22,368 nt of DNA from Candidatus Methanoperedentaceae archaeon (GCA_027371625.1 DAHXMQ010000289.1:1-22368); one strand, 5' to 3'; positions 7,040 through 15,663 are shown, counted from the first letter of the stretch. Translations and numbers: made by a program. Notes: generated by a model not told the origin, from the sequence alone.

Positions 7040-8260
7040 ATGGGGCAACCTCTGTACGATGTATTTTTCATAATCGGCGCGGTATTGATTCTTGGGTTCA
7101 TCACATCCTTGATATTCGAGCGCACCAAAATTTCAAATATAATTCTCCTGATGTTTGCGGGTATGCTTTTCGGACCTGTTCTGAAGATTGTCAGCGTCGA
7201 AGGAACAATTTCGGTGATTGCACCCTATATTAGCATACTTGCTCTTATCATCCTACTCTTTGGTGCGGGGTTGAACCTCAACATCTTCAACGTTCTTACC
7301 ACTCTTGCAAAGGCATCGGGTTTTACAGTGCTGGTCTTCGGCCTGAGCATGATTTTTGTGGGAATTTCGATGCATCTTATTTTCGGCTGGACATATCTTG
7401 AGGGACTTTTGCTCGGCGCGGTCTTGGGTGGAACGAGTTTTGCCATTGTTACTTCCATCATCTCCAAACTAACGATGAACGAAGATTCAAAGGTTATACT
7501 CACCCTCGAATCCGTGCTGACAGACCCACTTTGCATAATTATTGCCATAGCCTTGATCGAAATCATAAGCTTGGGTACTGTGAACCTGAGAAATACTGCA
7601 GTGTCGCTTACAAGCGCTTTTTCAATAGCAATAGTCATAGCTGTTATTTTTGGGATATTCTGGATTGGAATAATAAATAAGCTCTACATTAAACAGGTGG
7701 GGTATTCCATGACAATAGCGATGGTTTTTATATTATATTCCCTCGTGGAAGCTGCCGGAGGCAACGGTGCCATTGCAACTTTTGTTTTTGCATTGCTTCT
7801 TGGCAATTTTAACGAGATTGCGAAAAGACTTAAATTAAAAGGGGAGTTTGCACTTGATACAAAGTTCAGGGATTTTCAGGTAGAAGTATCTTTTTTTGTA
7901 AGGACGTTTTTTTTCATTTTCATAGGGCTCATGTTTAATATCGAGGCGTTAAATTCAACAGTATTAACAATGGCACTGGTGGTTTTTATAGTTCTGATAA
8001 TAGCGAGGATAATTGGTGTCAAGGCGCTCATAACGGCAGATAAGAATATCGCCCCATTTGAAAAGTCAATATTATCCATGATACCCCGCGGACTTGCCGC
8101 TGCTGTGCTTGCATTGATGCCGCTATCGGCAGGCATAATAATACCATATTTTGCAGAGATCGTTTTCAGCATAATAATCTTAACCAATCTTGCAACTACG
8201 TTTAGCGTGTTCATGATCGAGCGGAAAAAAATTGCACGAAGCACGTTAAAAACGCTATGA
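7040..8260 (+). CDS. Cation:proton antiporter (NhaP/Kef type)
   Basis: A 406-residue membrane protein with about twelve helices and the Na_H_Exchanger fold. Signature segments are LFGAGLNLNI (73-82), the GAVLGGTSFAIV helix break (126-137) and LESVLTDPLCII (156-167). D162 is the expected ion-binding aspartate of the fold. Its partner at 161 is threonine rather than the asparagine of NhaP-type ND or the aspartate of NhaA-type DD; I recall TD as usual in an archaeal subfamily, so it is probably not a defect. A later FFIFIGLMF motif and an arginine-bearing helix (MIPRGLAAAVLAL) also fit. There is no C-terminal TrkA-N or TrkA-C regulatory domain. It follows the stress-protein gene by about 46 bases on the same strand and converges on the proton ATPase. 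Exchange of Na+ or K+ for H+ is expected; the ion cannot be decided here. Confidence 0.88.
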   Translation: MGQPLYDVFFIIGAVLILGFITSLIFERTKISNIILLMFAGMLFGPVLKIVSVEGTISVIAPYISILALIILLFGAGLNLNIFNVLTTLAKASGFTVLVFGLSMIFVGISMHLIFGWTYLEGLLLGAVLGGTSFAIVTSIISKLTMNEDSKVILTLESVLTDPLCIIIAIALIEIISLGTVNLRNTAVSLTSAFSIAIVIAVIFGIFWIGIINKLYIKQVGYSMTIAMVFILYSLVEAAGGNGAIATFVFALLLGNFNEIAKRLKLKGEFALDTKFRDFQVEVSFFVRTFFFIFIGLMFNIEALNSTVLTMALVVFIVLIIARIIGVKALITADKNIAPFEKSILSMIPRGLAAAVLALMPLSAGIIIPYFAEIVFSIIILTNLATTFSVFMIERKKIARSTLKTL

Positions 8261-8277
8261 AGAAGCCAATGAACATT

Positions 8278-10677
8278 CTACCATTTCATCCCCGCCGACC
8301 TTATCAGTACGTATTTTATAGCATCGTTGACCAGGAGTACAAAAATTAAGTAATATGCTACGACGGTAAGTGTATAAACAAGAGGTATGGGCGTGAGACC
8401 GGGAATACCGAGGGTCGATATTATTCCGACTACTATTATGTCCAGTATTATCGCCACAATTAACGTGCTGCTCGGAGCCGAGTTCCAGAAATGTCTCCTT
8501 TCCCTCACCATAAGTATCGTGAATGCGCCGGAGTAAAAAAGCATCTCAAAAGCAAACGTATGAAGGGCAGGTATGTTGGTTCGCAGCCCAAAATACCCCA
8601 AACCCACATAGAGAAGACCGAAGTGCTCTATGAGCGTCATAATGCCCAGAATCATAGCGACCTTGACAAGTCCTGTTATATTCCACGTATCAGGCTTTTT
8701 TGACCATCTGACTCGGTCGGTAGAAAGAGAGAGGGTCACGAAATCAGTGACTAATAAGAGAAGGACTATATCGAAAGCGCCTACTACGGAAAGACCTGTC
8801 AATATGAAAGATAAGGTTACGAAAACGACAACCTCAAAAGTCTTGATTATCTTATTAAGCGTCCATGTTATTATCCTCTGATATATCATCCTGCCAGTCC
8901 TTACCAGATCAACAATGTTGGATAATCCCTCACCGGTCAGAACAGCGCTGGCTGCGCCTTTCGCTACATCCGTTGCATTGCTGACGGCTATTCCAACCTC
9001 AGCCTGTTTGAGTGCAGGTGCATCGTTCACTCCATCTCCAGTCATCCCGACCACATGCCCTTTGGACTGTAAACTCTTCACTATTGTGTATTTATCCTCA
9101 GGGTATATTTCGGCAAACCCATCGCTTTCCTCGGCTACTTCAGCAGCCTTTGTAAGGTCTTCTTTTGCGTACCTCTTCAAGTCCTGTGCCCTTACTATGT
9201 TTTCGCCGAGTTCTACCTGCTTTGCTATTTCTCTGGCAATGGGCAGGGCATCGCCTGTAAGCATTTTTACGGACACGCCTAAACCCTTTAATTCTTTTAT
9301 CAATTCCATAGAATCGAGTCTTGGATTATCGTACAATGCAACCAGCCCCACCAGTTTGGGATTGTCATTTTCTTCACTTTTGGCTACAGCCAGAGTCCTG
9401 TAGCCCTTCATAGCTAATTCGACCATACCGCTCTCGAGCCTGTTTATTTCATCCTCCTTTATACTACAAAGCCCGGCTATTATGCGAACCGCCCCTTTCA
9501 TTACCCTGAAACTCTGACCACCTTTTTGTATTATAGCTTCAGTCCTCTTGGTCGCCGGATCGAACGGGGTGAACTCCTTTTGTACATACGCTTCACCTGG
9601 CAATTTCCTGTCTCTTGCTGAAGTTATGAATGCGATATCTATCGGATCCTGGTTTGCTTCCTGGGATGCCAGCGCTCCATACAATATTACATCTTCCTCG
9701 CTGAAACCCACCACAGGTGAAACGTTGGTTATCGTGAGCCTGTTCATCGTTATTGTTCCGGTCTTGTCTGTGCAGAGAGTATCCATTGTTGCCGCATCCT
9801 CTGAAGCAGTGAGCCTTGTAACAAGCACGCCTTTCTTTACAAGCTCAATTGATCCAATAGCCATGCTTACAGTGAACATCGCCGGGAGTGCTACGGGTAT
9901 GGCTGAGACAAGCAAAACCAGGGCGAGCGGTAATATCTCCAAAACGTTAATTCCTCTTGCTACAGATATCACTATAGTCAAGCCGAGAAGCGTTCCGACT
10001 ATGGCAAGCAGCCATGTCACAACTTTCGTTGTCACCTCTTCCATGTGCAGTTTTGGTCTGGCGATCTGAACCAGTTGCGCAGTCCTGCCGAAATAGGTCT
10101 TCGCTCCGGTAGTCTGGACAATAGAATTTGTCTCTCCTCTTCTAACTATCGAGCCGGAATACAGGACATCGCTCTCTTTTTTCTCAACCGGCATGGATTC
10201 GCCTGTGAGTGCTGATTGATCTACCTCAAGTTTTCCATCTATTATCTTGAGATCAGCAGGAATGAAATCCCCTGCTCTTACTCTAACCACATCTCCGGGG
10301 ACAAGTTCTCTTGCCGGTACGAGGTACCATTTTCCGTCTCTTCGCACTCTCGCATTGACCTGCAGCTTCTTCTTCAGGGATTCTATTGCACCGGAAGCTT
10401 TCTCCTCCTGCAGAAATCCCAGTATAGAATTAAACAGCAGGAGGGCGCCGATAATGTATAAATCCAGATACTTGCCCAGAATGAACGAGATCAGCATGGT
10501 GAGTTCAAGCATCCAGGATGTTAATCCCCAGAATTTTTTTGCAAATCTCAACAGCGGATTTTCTTTCTTCTCGGGGACTTCATTAAAGCCGAACTGCTTT
10601 ATCCTTTTTTCAACTTCCTCTTTTGTTAAACCTGTTTGAACATCGACATTTAGTTCATCTGCTTGCTTCCAGTTCAT
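8278..10677 (-). CDS. P-type H+-ATPase (P3A family)
   Basis: A 799-residue plasma-membrane P-type ATPase like archaeal MJ1226 and the fungal/plant proton pumps. Domain order is a cation-transporter N-terminal segment (1-60), helix pair M1-M2, actuator domain with TGES (158-161), M3-M4 with the P3A motif PVALP (261-265), phosphorylation site DKTGT (D304), nucleotide domain with the PFDPATKRTE stretch (371-380), MLTGD (472-476) and GDGVND (547-552), then six C-terminal helices. M6 reads LLLVTDFVTLSLSTDRV with D645 at the position of the proton-binding aspartate of plant AHA2. The long autoinhibitory tail of plant pumps is absent. It is monocistronic on the minus strand with a strong TATA box about 24 bases before the ATG. 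It likely extrudes protons and supports pH homeostasis with the convergent antiporter. Confidence 0.93.
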   Translation of the reverse strand: MNWKQADELNVDVQTGLTKEEVEKRIKQFGFNEVPEKKENPLLRFAKKFWGLTSWMLELTMLISFILGKYLDLYIIGALLLFNSILGFLQEEKASGAIESLKKKLQVNARVRRDGKWYLVPARELVPGDVVRVRAGDFIPADLKIIDGKLEVDQSALTGESMPVEKKESDVLYSGSIVRRGETNSIVQTTGAKTYFGRTAQLVQIARPKLHMEEVTTKVVTWLLAIVGTLLGLTIVISVARGINVLEILPLALVLLVSAIPVALPAMFTVSMAIGSIELVKKGVLVTRLTASEDAATMDTLCTDKTGTITMNRLTITNVSPVVGFSEEDVILYGALASQEANQDPIDIAFITSARDRKLPGEAYVQKEFTPFDPATKRTEAIIQKGGQSFRVMKGAVRIIAGLCSIKEDEINRLESGMVELAMKGYRTLAVAKSEENDNPKLVGLVALYDNPRLDSMELIKELKGLGVSVKMLTGDALPIAREIAKQVELGENIVRAQDLKRYAKEDLTKAAEVAEESDGFAEIYPEDKYTIVKSLQSKGHVVGMTGDGVNDAPALKQAEVGIAVSNATDVAKGAASAVLTGEGLSNIVDLVRTGRMIYQRIITWTLNKIIKTFEVVVFVTLSFILTGLSVVGAFDIVLLLLVTDFVTLSLSTDRVRWSKKPDTWNITGLVKVAMILGIMTLIEHFGLLYVGLGYFGLRTNIPALHTFAFEMLFYSGAFTILMVRERRHFWNSAPSSTLIVAIILDIIVVGIISTLGIPGLTPIPLVYTLTVVAYYLIFVLLVNDAIKYVLIRSAGMKW

Positions 10678-10696
10678 AGTACCGAGATACTCAAAG

Positions 10697-10706
10697 CTTT
10701 TATATA
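10697..10706 (-). promoter_or_regulatory. TATA box of the proton ATPase gene
   Basis: The minus strand reads TATATAAAAG, centred about 24 bases before the ATG at 10677, with a purine-rich stretch just upstream that could act as a BRE. The spacing implies a leaderless or nearly leaderless mRNA. The divergent mscS gene uses a separate region, with GGAG at 10745-10748. Confidence 0.55.
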
Positions 10707-10753
10707 CCTTTAAAAGTATCGAAACTTATTAGCATTCACGAAACGGAGATTGT

Positions 10754-11515
10754 ATGGTTTTTATTGGTCAAGGACAATTATATCAGTTCGCTTATGATGT
10801 CTTCACATTTATTCTGATTATTATAGTTACAGCCATCTTTGCAAGAATTTCAAAAACGTTGATCGACAGAGGAATGAAATCAAGCAATCCATATCTTGTT
10901 GCACGTATAAAACAATACATATTCGTATTTATCTGGGTAATCGGCATTATTTTTGGGCTAAAGCAGATAGGCATCTCTACAGATATCCTGATACTGTTAA
11001 TAGGGCTTGCTGGTATCGGTTTTATTGCTTCTGCGCTATATGTCCTGCAGAATTTCGTTTCCCGTTCATTCCTGAATCTTCAGATGCAGTATAAAGTTGG
11101 AGATGTGATTTCAATTAAAAATTATACCGGGAAAGTTATAGAAATTACCGAACTTAATACGGTTTTACTTGATGAAGCTGGGAAATTAATAGCAGTTCCC
11201 AATGTGCATTTTTTGAAAGAGATATGGATAAATAGCTCAGTATCAGCAGGCTATGAGATGACAATCCCTGTAATAATCAGTAAGGATATCGATGCAGTCG
11301 ATTTTGAGAGAGAGTTATTACATTCAATTAAAAAATTGCATAACTATTTCAAAAAAGAACCAATCATGATTACTTCTAAAGCAGATGAAAAGGCAACAGA
11401 GTTTTCATTGATGCTATATTTGAAAGATCCAGAGAATAAAAGCATTGTTACTGTTGAAATTAATGATATGATAAATAAGTTATTATTCAGGATGCGCAGC
11501 CCAGTCGGAAGGTAA
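10754..11515 (+). CDS. Small MscS-family mechanosensitive channel
   Basis: A 253-residue channel of MscS type. Three N-terminal transmembrane helices span about 12-30, 51-68 and 73-100. The last corresponds to the pore-lining TM3, with small-residue packing (GLAGIGFIASALYVLQNF). The MscS beta domain follows (YKVGDVISIKNYTGKVIEITELNT to IAVPNVHFLKEIWINSS, about 111-160), then an alpha/beta C-terminal domain. Length is close to E. coli MscS (286) but shorter. A GGAG at 10745-10748 is five bases from the ATG. It ends four bases before the YHS-copper ATPase, so the two are probably co-transcribed. The gene is visibly AT-rich compared with the preceding proton ATPase. Role: release of solutes on hypo-osmotic shock. 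Confidence 0.9.
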   Translation: MVFIGQGQLYQFAYDVFTFILIIIVTAIFARISKTLIDRGMKSSNPYLVARIKQYIFVFIWVIGIIFGLKQIGISTDILILLIGLAGIGFIASALYVLQNFVSRSFLNLQMQYKVGDVISIKNYTGKVIEITELNTVLLDEAGKLIAVPNVHFLKEIWINSSVSAGYEMTIPVIISKDIDAVDFERELLHSIKKLHNYFKKEPIMITSKADEKATEFSLMLYLKDPENKSIVTVEINDMINKLLFRMRSPVGR

Positions 11516-11519
11516 TTGT

Positions 11520-13583
11520 ATGGCAACAGATCCCGTATGTGGAATGTATGTTGATGAAAAAAGTTCATCGCTAATAAGCGAGAGAGGAGGCAAGAAGTAC
11601 TACTTCTGCAGTGCGAACTGCAAGCTACAGTTTGAAAAGCCAGAGAGAGAACTTAGCAACCTGCGAATCGCATTGATGGTTTCATGGCCACTTACCATAG
11701 TTGTTGCAATACTCACTTACATCCTGCTACTCAGTTATGGCTCTTACGTCATGCTAATACTAGCCAGCATAGTGCAGTTCTATGCAGGGCAAAGATTCTA
11801 TGCAGGCATAGCCGATGCAGTCAAGAACAAGTCAGCTAACATGGACACATTGATAGCAATCGGCACAAGCGCAGCCTGGGCTTACAGCACAGTAGTCACA
11901 TTGTTCCCTTCGATCTTTCCTACTGGTGGAATATACTTCGATACATCCACCATAATAATATCCCTGATACTGACTGGAACATACATGCAGAGGCTTGCGG
12001 AGTCAAGGGCATCCACGGCAGTTTCAGCACTGATTGCCTTACAGCCAAGAGTAGCGCACAGGATTGAAGGAGGCAAGGTTGTAGATACTGCTATCGAGCA
12101 GATCAAGGAAGGAGATATCCTTTTAGTAAAGCCTGGAGAGAAGATACCTACCGACTCTGTAGTCGCAGACGGAGAGAGTTCGGTTGACGAATCGATGATT
12201 ACTGGAGAGAGCATGCCGTTAACCAAGAGGGCAGGTGATAAGGTAATAGGGGGTACCATCAACTCTACTGGCTCGCTGAGAATTAAAGCTGCTAAGGTTG
12301 GAGAGAACACCGCACTGGCACAAATAATAAAGATCGTCCAGGATGCAGCTTCAAGCAAAGTCCCTATACAGAAGTTGGCAGATAAGATAGCATCCTATTT
12401 TGTGCCAGCAGTTGTGCTATCTGGACTCGCAGCCTCGCTTTCATGGTACTTTATAGGAGGAGTTGGAATTAACGTCTCTATACTCATATTTGTAAGCGTG
12501 CTTATCATAGCCTGCCCGTGCGCACTTGGCATAGCAACGCCAGCCGCACTGCTGGTTTCATCCGGGAGGGCTGCTAAGGAAGGGATACTGGTAAAGAGCG
12601 GGGAAAGCCTCCAGAAAGCAAGTAGAGTAGATGCATTAGTGTTGGATAAGACAGGAACACTTACGAAAGGTAAGCCAGAAGTTACCGATATAATTGCAGT
12701 TTCTGAATATAAGGAGAAGGAAATACTGGGGTTCGCAGCCACAGCAGAAATGAATTCAGAGCATGTAATCGGGAGGGCAATAATTGCAAAGGCGAACGAG
12801 TCAATGGTATGGGCTGAATTCTCTGATAAGTTCACTTACAAGCAGGGCAGTGGCATAACTGCGTTTGATAAGAATGGCAGAAAAATAGTTGTGGGAAATA
12901 GGGATTTGTTTGATAAGGAACAGCTTGGCGGTGTTGAGAGCGAGCTTGTGAAACTTGAATCCGATGGCAAGACTACACTCATAGTAGGCGTGGATGATAA
13001 AGTTATTGGGTTGATAGCTCTGGCAGACGTGCTTAAAGAGGACAGCAAGAAGGCGATCAACGCTTTCATGAATGCAGGATACGATATATGGCTTATAACA
13101 GGTGACAATGAAAGAGTAGCCAGCTTTGTTGCAAAGCAACTATATATAAATAACGTAATTCCACAGGCGAAGCCCAAGGATAAGATGGATAAGATAGCAC
13201 AGTTGCAGAAGGAAGGAAAGACAGTCGCAATGGTGGGTGACGGTATAAACGATGCGCCTGCACTTACAAAGGCAGATGTTGGAATAGCGATTGGCGCTGG
13301 CACAGATGTTGCGATACAGGCAGGCGGGATTATCCTGATAAAGAGTAGCATTTATGATGCATTCATAGCTTTGGAACTTGGTAAGAAGACTATGAACAAG
13401 ATAAGGCAGAATCTCTTCTGGGCATTCGCCTACAACATAATCCTGATTCCCGTTGCTGCAGGGGCGCTGATACCTTTCTTCACAGTAAGCGTTTACAGAG
13501 TCTTGCCATTACTTGCTGCGTTTGCAATGGCATTCAGCTCGGTTACGGTGGTCTCTAACTCCCTGTTGTTAGCAAGGAAATAA
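11520..13583 (+). CDS. copA-like: YHS-domain Cu+-type P1B ATPase
   Basis: A 687-residue heavy-metal ATPase. Residues 3-42 are a YHS/TRASH metal-binding domain (DPVCGM, then YFCSANC with C30 and C34) in place of the usual CxxC heavy-metal domain. About eight helices follow. Markers are TGES (228-231), the CPC transport motif (332-334) with an upstream proline-free helix, DKTGT (D376), TGDN (527-530) and GDGIND (573-578). YN in M7 (638-639) and MAFSS in M8 (670-674) define the Cu+ P1B-1 class. The adenine-binding HP dipeptide reads SEHV (413-416): the histidine is kept but proline is replaced by valine. GGAAGG lies six bases before the ATG, inside the end of mscS. Likely role: copper export or delivery to copper enzymes; direction cannot be told from sequence. 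Confidence 0.92.
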   Translation: MATDPVCGMYVDEKSSSLISERGGKKYYFCSANCKLQFEKPERELSNLRIALMVSWPLTIVVAILTYILLLSYGSYVMLILASIVQFYAGQRFYAGIADAVKNKSANMDTLIAIGTSAAWAYSTVVTLFPSIFPTGGIYFDTSTIIISLILTGTYMQRLAESRASTAVSALIALQPRVAHRIEGGKVVDTAIEQIKEGDILLVKPGEKIPTDSVVADGESSVDESMITGESMPLTKRAGDKVIGGTINSTGSLRIKAAKVGENTALAQIIKIVQDAASSKVPIQKLADKIASYFVPAVVLSGLAASLSWYFIGGVGINVSILIFVSVLIIACPCALGIATPAALLVSSGRAAKEGILVKSGESLQKASRVDALVLDKTGTLTKGKPEVTDIIAVSEYKEKEILGFAATAEMNSEHVIGRAIIAKANESMVWAEFSDKFTYKQGSGITAFDKNGRKIVVGNRDLFDKEQLGGVESELVKLESDGKTTLIVGVDDKVIGLIALADVLKEDSKKAINAFMNAGYDIWLITGDNERVASFVAKQLYINNVIPQAKPKDKMDKIAQLQKEGKTVAMVGDGINDAPALTKADVGIAIGAGTDVAIQAGGIILIKSSIYDAFIALELGKKTMNKIRQNLFWAFAYNIILIPVAAGALIPFFTVSVYRVLPLLAAFAMAFSSVTVVSNSLLLARK

Positions 13584-13586
13584 CGC

Positions 13587-14729
13587 TCAGTAGCACTGGA
13601 TGCGGTCGGACAATCCTGAAATCAAATCTGCCGCCTTCCTGCACCCGTCCATATTCTTTGCCATCTCAGAGTATTGTTTTGCCCTCTCCCCGAACGACGG
13701 ATTGTTCAACAGCAGATTCATCTTCTCATAAAAAGACTCAGAATCAAGGGACGAATAATCAAGCGTTTCACATATCCCGAGTTCCTTCATGCGTGCTGCA
13801 TTGCTTTCCTGTTCAATCTGTCCTTTATCCGGAATTACAAGTGCGGGCTTTCCAAGCGTCAATATCTCCATAGCGGTGGTGTGCCCTGCCTGCGTGACAA
13901 TCAACTCTGCGCCCTGCATATACGAAGAAATATCCTCTGCAAATCCCATTATTCTGACGTTTTTCGGGACACTTTCGCCTGTGGATTTTGTGAATATAAG
14001 GAAATCGATATCTGGGAATCTGTCTGCGATTTTCAGAATCCCATTGAAAATAGGAAGCCTGAACGAATGTCCGCCGAGCAGTGTTACCACAAAAGGTTTA
14101 TCAGGCAAATCAGCTTCTTTTTCGTGTCTGCCGTTCATGGATACTACAGGTCCGATGAAGCGCTGCTTCTTCATGATATGTTTGCTTTTACTCAGGGTAT
14201 TGATACAAACGGTATGCGGGGGCGGGAAATCAGGGATCAGAACCTCATCCGTAAGTGCCATCGTGGTTTTCATCATCAATTCCATGGGCTTTCCGACGAG
14301 GCGCAAGAAAAAAGTGCCGTGCTTGAAAAAAGGCTCAAGGCTTGTCTGGTTGGAGATCATAATGCAAGGCAGCCCGAGTCTGAAGGCAGCGAAGACGGAG
14401 GCAATCCTGCCGTCGGATACAACGCAGGTTGCGCCGAAATCCTCCATTATTTTTTTCTCATTCGAGATCATGGTTGAAAAATAAATTGCCGAGCTTGAAC
14501 TTCTGGATATCGTGCCTTTGAGGTCAAAGGTTCCTTCCTTTCCAACCATCTCGAACTCGTTTTTAACTTCAACGGCATTGAAACTTTTTTTTAAGCGATC
14601 TAACACGTATCCATAACTTCCCATCAGGACATCGCTTCCACCTCTGGTAAGTTCCTCAGCTATCACAATATCCCTGCTCGAATGACCGTAACCCTCGCCG
14701 CATACTGAAAAAAATATCCTGTGCACCAT
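13587..14729 (-). CDS. MurG/UGT-like glycosyltransferase (GT-B fold)
   Basis: A 380-residue cytosolic or peripheral enzyme with GT-B architecture. The N-terminal acceptor half starts with VCGEGYGHSSRDIVIAEEL, whose glycine-rich loop and histidine are typical. The C-terminal donor half holds VVTLLGGHS, a VRIMGFAEDISSYMQGAELIVTQAGHTTAMEIL segment and KPALVIP, matching the Glyco_tran_28 C-terminal domain that binds the UDP-sugar. Similar genes occur in methanogens, where they are often loosely annotated as teichoic-acid or UDP-glucuronosyl transferases; no substrate is assigned here. The gene converges on the copper ATPase, with three bases between stops. Its TATA box lies directly beyond the tRNA-Ser gene upstream, so it has its own promoter. 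Confidence 0.82.
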   Translation of the reverse strand: MVHRIFFSVCGEGYGHSSRDIVIAEELTRGGSDVLMGSYGYVLDRLKKSFNAVEVKNEFEMVGKEGTFDLKGTISRSSSSAIYFSTMISNEKKIMEDFGATCVVSDGRIASVFAAFRLGLPCIMISNQTSLEPFFKHGTFFLRLVGKPMELMMKTTMALTDEVLIPDFPPPHTVCINTLSKSKHIMKKQRFIGPVVSMNGRHEKEADLPDKPFVVTLLGGHSFRLPIFNGILKIADRFPDIDFLIFTKSTGESVPKNVRIMGFAEDISSYMQGAELIVTQAGHTTAMEILTLGKPALVIPDKGQIEQESNAARMKELGICETLDYSSLDSESFYEKMNLLLNNPSFGERAKQYSEMAKNMDGCRKAADLISGLSDRIQCY

Positions 14730-14757
14730 ATCTACTTTTCTAAAGTTCGTTTAAACG

Positions 14758-14766
14758 CTTTTATAT
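14758..14766 (-). promoter_or_regulatory. TATA box of the glycosyltransferase gene
   Basis: The minus strand reads ATATAAAAGCG here, about 30 bases before the ATG at 14729 and only eight bases after the mature 3' end of tRNA-Ser. The glycosyltransferase promoter therefore occupies the space where the tRNA transcript must end. Confidence 0.5.
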
Positions 14767-14773
14767 TTTTCTA

Positions 14774-14858
14774 CGCCGAGGGGGAGATTTGAACTCCCGC
14801 CGTGCAAAGCACGACCGGTTTTCAAGACCGGCGCCTTAGGCCGCTGGGCTACCTCGGC
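14774..14858 (-). tRNA. tRNA-Ser (anticodon UGA)
   Basis: An 85-base class II tRNA on the minus strand. The acceptor stem GCCGAGG pairs with CCTCGGC, with G73 as discriminator (expected for serine). The D-arm contains AGCCCAGCGGCCTAAGGC. The anticodon stem CCGGT/ACCGG holds loop CTTGAAA with anticodon UGA. A long variable arm (CGTGC TTT GCACG) and the T-arm loop GTTCAAATC complete the cloverleaf. No intron is present and CCA is not encoded. The long variable arm plus UGA anticodon makes serine firm. Confidence 0.97.
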
Positions 14859-14882
14859 TTTCCTGCGAGATTGTTTGCATTG

Positions 14883-14895
14883 CTTATTAATATTG
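14883..14895 (-). promoter_or_regulatory. Probable promoter of tRNA-Ser
   Basis: The minus strand reads CAATATTAATAAG, centred about 31 bases before the tRNA 5' end. That is right for an archaeal TATA box with transcription starting a few bases upstream of the mature tRNA. Confidence 0.4.
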
Positions 14896-14907
14896 CCTGC
14901 ATCGAAA

Positions 14908-14918
14908 CATTTAAACAT
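14908..14918 (+). promoter_or_regulatory. Promoter of the DsrEFH-TusA operon
   Basis: The plus strand shows a BRE-like CGAAAC followed by ATTTAAACATA, about 50 bases before the ATG at 14965. A start site near 14940 would leave a short 5' leader containing the Shine-Dalgarno GAGGT at 14954-14958. It diverges from the tRNA promoter about 15 bases away. Confidence 0.5.
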
Positions 14919-14964
14919 AAATAATAGTTATTGACTAAATCAACAATTAAAACGAGGTTAAAAA

Positions 14965-15288
14965 ATGGCAAACTTGTTAATGGTCTTGTCAAAAGACCCA
15001 TATACGACAGAAACCCCCGATCTCGTACTCGATATCGGGCTTGATGCAAAAGAAAAAGGGAACGATGTCTCACTGTATCTTGTGGAAGACGGCGTCACCG
15101 CAGCAAGGAAATCCGAGTTCGGGAATAAGCTTTCGGCGGCGCATAAAAAAGGAATAAAGATATACGCTGACGATAAAGCCGTGCTTTCCCGCTCGCTTAC
15201 GAACAAATTGATAAGCTGGGTTGAAATCAAGGAAATAGGAACCCTTCTCGATTTCATCATGGAATACGACAGGGTCGTGTGGTTTTAG
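14965..15288 (+). CDS. DsrH/TusB-like protein (first gene of sulfur-relay operon)
   Basis: A 107-residue protein with the DsrE/F/H fold. It opens with a hydrophobic strand (ANLLMVLSKDPYTTE), then alternating helices and strands including DVSLYLVEDGVTAAR, and ends with a short strand (DRVVWF). Order and size suggest the DsrH/TusB position of a DsrEFH set, but it has no cysteine at all, so it cannot carry a persulfide itself. It has a good Shine-Dalgarno sequence (GAGGT, six bases from the ATG). The next gene begins eight bases after its stop. By inference it is a structural subunit of a heteromeric complex with the following two proteins. Confidence 0.75.
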   Translation: MANLLMVLSKDPYTTETPDLVLDIGLDAKEKGNDVSLYLVEDGVTAARKSEFGNKLSAAHKKGIKIYADDKAVLSRSLTNKLISWVEIKEIGTLLDFIMEYDRVVWF

Positions 15289-15296
15289 GTGATAAC

Positions 15297-15659
15297 ATGG
15301 CACAACTTACAATCGTTTCGATAAACGGTCCTTACAGGGACGAAGGCGTGTTCACGATGATGAGGCTTGCGCATGCTGCAAAGGAAAAAGGCATCACGGT
15401 GAATTTCTTTAACTATCTCGATGCCACGGTAATTGCGCACAGAGACCAGGCGCCCAAGGATTTCCCAGCCATAGAGACAATATTCGGGAACATCGTGAAA
15501 AAAGGCTTGAAGAAACCGAAGGCGGATGCCGTCGCGTGCATCAAATGCACGGATGCACGTGGGGTAACGAAGTACCAGACCGAAGGCGTGATAATCGGCG
15601 GGCTTTACGACCTCGGTGAGTGGACTGCTGAATCCGACAAGACAATACTAATAGGGTGA
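15297..15659 (+). CDS. DsrE-like sulfur carrier with a CxxC motif
   Basis: A 120-residue DsrE/F-fold protein. It begins LTIVSINGPYRDEGVFTMMRLAHAAKEKG, the usual first strand-loop-helix of the family. It carries the only cysteines among the three DsrE-like proteins of the operon, C81 and C84 (ACIKC). C81 or C84 sits where DsrE/TusD has its persulfide-bearing cysteine, so this is the probable active subunit that receives sulfur from TusA. I chose ATG 15297 because AGGTGAT (15287-15293) precedes it at proper spacing and overlaps the previous stop. An upstream GTG at 15279 lies inside the first gene. The next gene starts four bases after the stop. Confidence 0.85.
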   Translation: MAQLTIVSINGPYRDEGVFTMMRLAHAAKEKGITVNFFNYLDATVIAHRDQAPKDFPAIETIFGNIVKKGLKKPKADAVACIKCTDARGVTKYQTEGVIIGGLYDLGEWTAESDKTILIG

Positions 15660-15663
15660 GAAC

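Noticed and set aside
7040..8260. TD in place of ND or DD in the antiporter as a loss-of-function change
   Set aside because: From memory, a related archaeal subfamily has an ESxLTD motif, so the threonine is probably normal and the key aspartate is present.
8915..10069. Plus-strand frames of 162 and 173 codons opposite the proton ATPase
   Set aside because: They are antisense to a complete P-type ATPase with all catalytic motifs and have low-complexity Ser/Thr/Ala content.
13674..14484. Long plus-strand open frames (up to 267 codons) opposite the glycosyltransferase
   Set aside because: They lie wholly antisense to a gene with clear GT-B motifs, show no family-like sequence, have no promoter or ribosome-binding site, and look like codon-bias shadows.
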